From Deltaproteobacteria bacterium (GTDB lineage: Bacteria; Desulfobacterota; Anaeroferrophillalia; Anaeroferrophillales; Tharpellaceae), in NCBI GenBank assembly GCA_030595135.1, contig JAUVDU010000143.1:1-5461 (forward strand): a DNA stretch of 5,461 nucleotides, in the 5' to 3' direction. The notes beneath the pieces are model-generated. The model saw only the letters and a program-made list of their open reading frames with translations, did not search any database and had not been told where the DNA came from. This document shows, piece after piece, positions 4,871-5,461 of this stretch (within the stretch, counting starts at the first letter, position 1; each line of letters begins with the position of its first letter). Both the position numbers and the translations under genes were made by a program.

Positions 4871-5461
4871 TTACAATCCGGCGCTGCCGAAAAAACTATT
4901 GTAGGCTAGTTTTTGTAAGTCTTCAACACTACCCAGAGCCCGCTTTAGTTCAACCTGCTCAGATTCATTCAGGGTTTCAGGATCAAGGAAATAGTCGTAT
5001 TTGCGACCGCTAACAATCGCCTCGACCTGAGAAACCATTTTGGCGTTTGACAACACCCGATAGGCTTTCTGTAAATCCAGTGAAAGCTCAGCCTCAAAAT
5101 GGTTCTGAGCTTCAAGGTGTTTAATCCGTTCAATCGTGTTATTATCAGTCAATCCATACTTTAAGGCAAAAACCCGGGCTGTCATAATCAGAGGAGCCCA
5201 ACCGTAAAGTTTCACATTAAACATCCCCCGGTGATCACCGCTCTTTTCTAAACGAAGTTTTTTAAACATGGTCAGCGCCACACTTGACATGATGGCACTG
5301 CGCGCCATCACCATCAGGGCACCAAAGTTGTCATGAATCATCTGATGAACCTTGTCAACCAGACGCTGACCCAGAGAATTGGATCCGGCACAATATGTAA
5401 TATCCATCAGAATAATAACCCGCAACAGATTATCCTGACTTTGGTCATGAAAAATCCCTTC
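4871..5461 (-). CDS. Putative nucleotidyltransferase DUF294 / DUF294_C protein, C-terminal part (truncated by the window edge)
   Basis: The frame is open through the right edge, so 196 C-terminal residues are visible and the true start lies outside; the TTG at 5423-5425 is an internal codon. Visible residues about 19-103 fit the end of the DUF294 nucleotidyltransferase-like domain (MDITYCAGSNSLGQRL, then EKSGDHRGMFNVKLYGWAPL and ARVFALKYG). Residues about 104-190 fit the helical DUF294_C domain (NTIERIKHL, LDLQKAYRVL, YDYFLDPETLNESEQ, VEDLQKLAYNSFF). Known relatives resemble the GlnD-type nucleotidyltransferase fold and often carry cyclic-nucleotide-binding and CBS domains in front. The catalytic motif and any such sensor domains would be upstream and cannot be checked here. 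The protein is probably cytoplasmic and regulatory, with unknown substrate. Its 3' end faces the CBS-domain gene with 5 bases between stop codons. Confidence 0.85.
   Translation of the reverse strand, partial: EGIFHDQSQDNLLRVIILMDITYCAGSNSLGQRLVDKVHQMIHDNFGALMVMARSAIMSSVALTMFKKLRLEKSGDHRGMFNVKLYGWAPLIMTARVFALKYGLTDNNTIERIKHLEAQNHFEAELSLDLQKAYRVLSNAKMVSQVEAIVSGRKYDYFLDPETLNESEQVELKRALGSVEDLQKLAYNSFFGSAGL

Noticed and set aside
4878..4888. Small hairpin CCGGCGCTGCCG region followed by an A-run
   Set aside because: The four-base stem is followed by A rather than T on the plus strand. On the minus strand the T-run precedes the stem, so it is not a terminator in either direction.
4891..4914. Inverted repeat AAAAACTA / TAGTTTTT after the CBS stop, ending in five T
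   Set aside because: It resembles a terminator for the plus strand, but the stem has only one G-C pair and lies inside the conserved DUF294_C coding sequence, so it is too weak to call.
5423..5425. TTG as the start codon of the DUF294-type gene
   Set aside because: The frame continues open to the window edge, and the conserved nucleotidyltransferase-like domain must extend upstream, so this codon is internal.

Overview
The window suggests an anaerobic bacterium, most likely a Desulfobacterota-type (former deltaproteobacterial) organism. The grounds are a giant one-chain 2-oxoacid:ferredoxin oxidoreductase, a CBS/DUF294-type gene pair, moderate coding GC and an AT-rich intergenic region. This placement is inference only: there is no rRNA or other taxonomic marker here.

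Layout: (1) At the left edge a possible gene start on the minus strand (1-27, weak) follows a good ribosome binding site 32 bases after the large gene. (2) Positions 60-3842, minus strand, hold one complete 1260-residue gene for a fused pyruvate (2-oxoacid):ferredoxin oxidoreductase. It carries the alpha, gamma, delta (two 4Fe-4S ferredoxin motifs) and beta (thiamine diphosphate) modules in a single chain. (3) Positions 3843-4454 form a 612-base divergent intergenic region. Its left part is very AT-rich (about 27% GC by hand count) and holds a putative promoter for the oxidoreductase. Its middle is a compact 197-base block of about 51% GC, bounded by a perfect 16-base inverted repeat, that looks like a small non-autonomous mobile element. 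Its right part holds a strong sigma70-like promoter for the next gene. (4) Positions 4455-4865, plus strand, encode a stand-alone two-CBS-domain protein. (5) Positions 4871-5461, minus strand, hold the C-terminal part of a DUF294/DUF294_C putative nucleotidyltransferase, cut by the window edge and facing the CBS gene tail to tail with 5 bases between the stops.

The oxidoreductase links central carbon metabolism (pyruvate <-> acetyl-CoA + CO2) to the reduced ferredoxin or flavodoxin pool. The CBS protein and the DUF294 protein look regulatory: CBS domains usually sense adenine nucleotides, and DUF294 proteins are often themselves joined to CBS pairs. Nothing in the sequence directly ties this pair to the oxidoreductase beyond adjacency.

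The most notable points are two. The one-chain oxidoreductase carries motifs that I associate with the separate-subunit PorA/PorB enzymes rather than with classical NifJ-type single-chain enzymes. The divergent intergenic region holds a palindromic MITE-like element. I see no defence system, CRISPR array, tRNA or rRNA.
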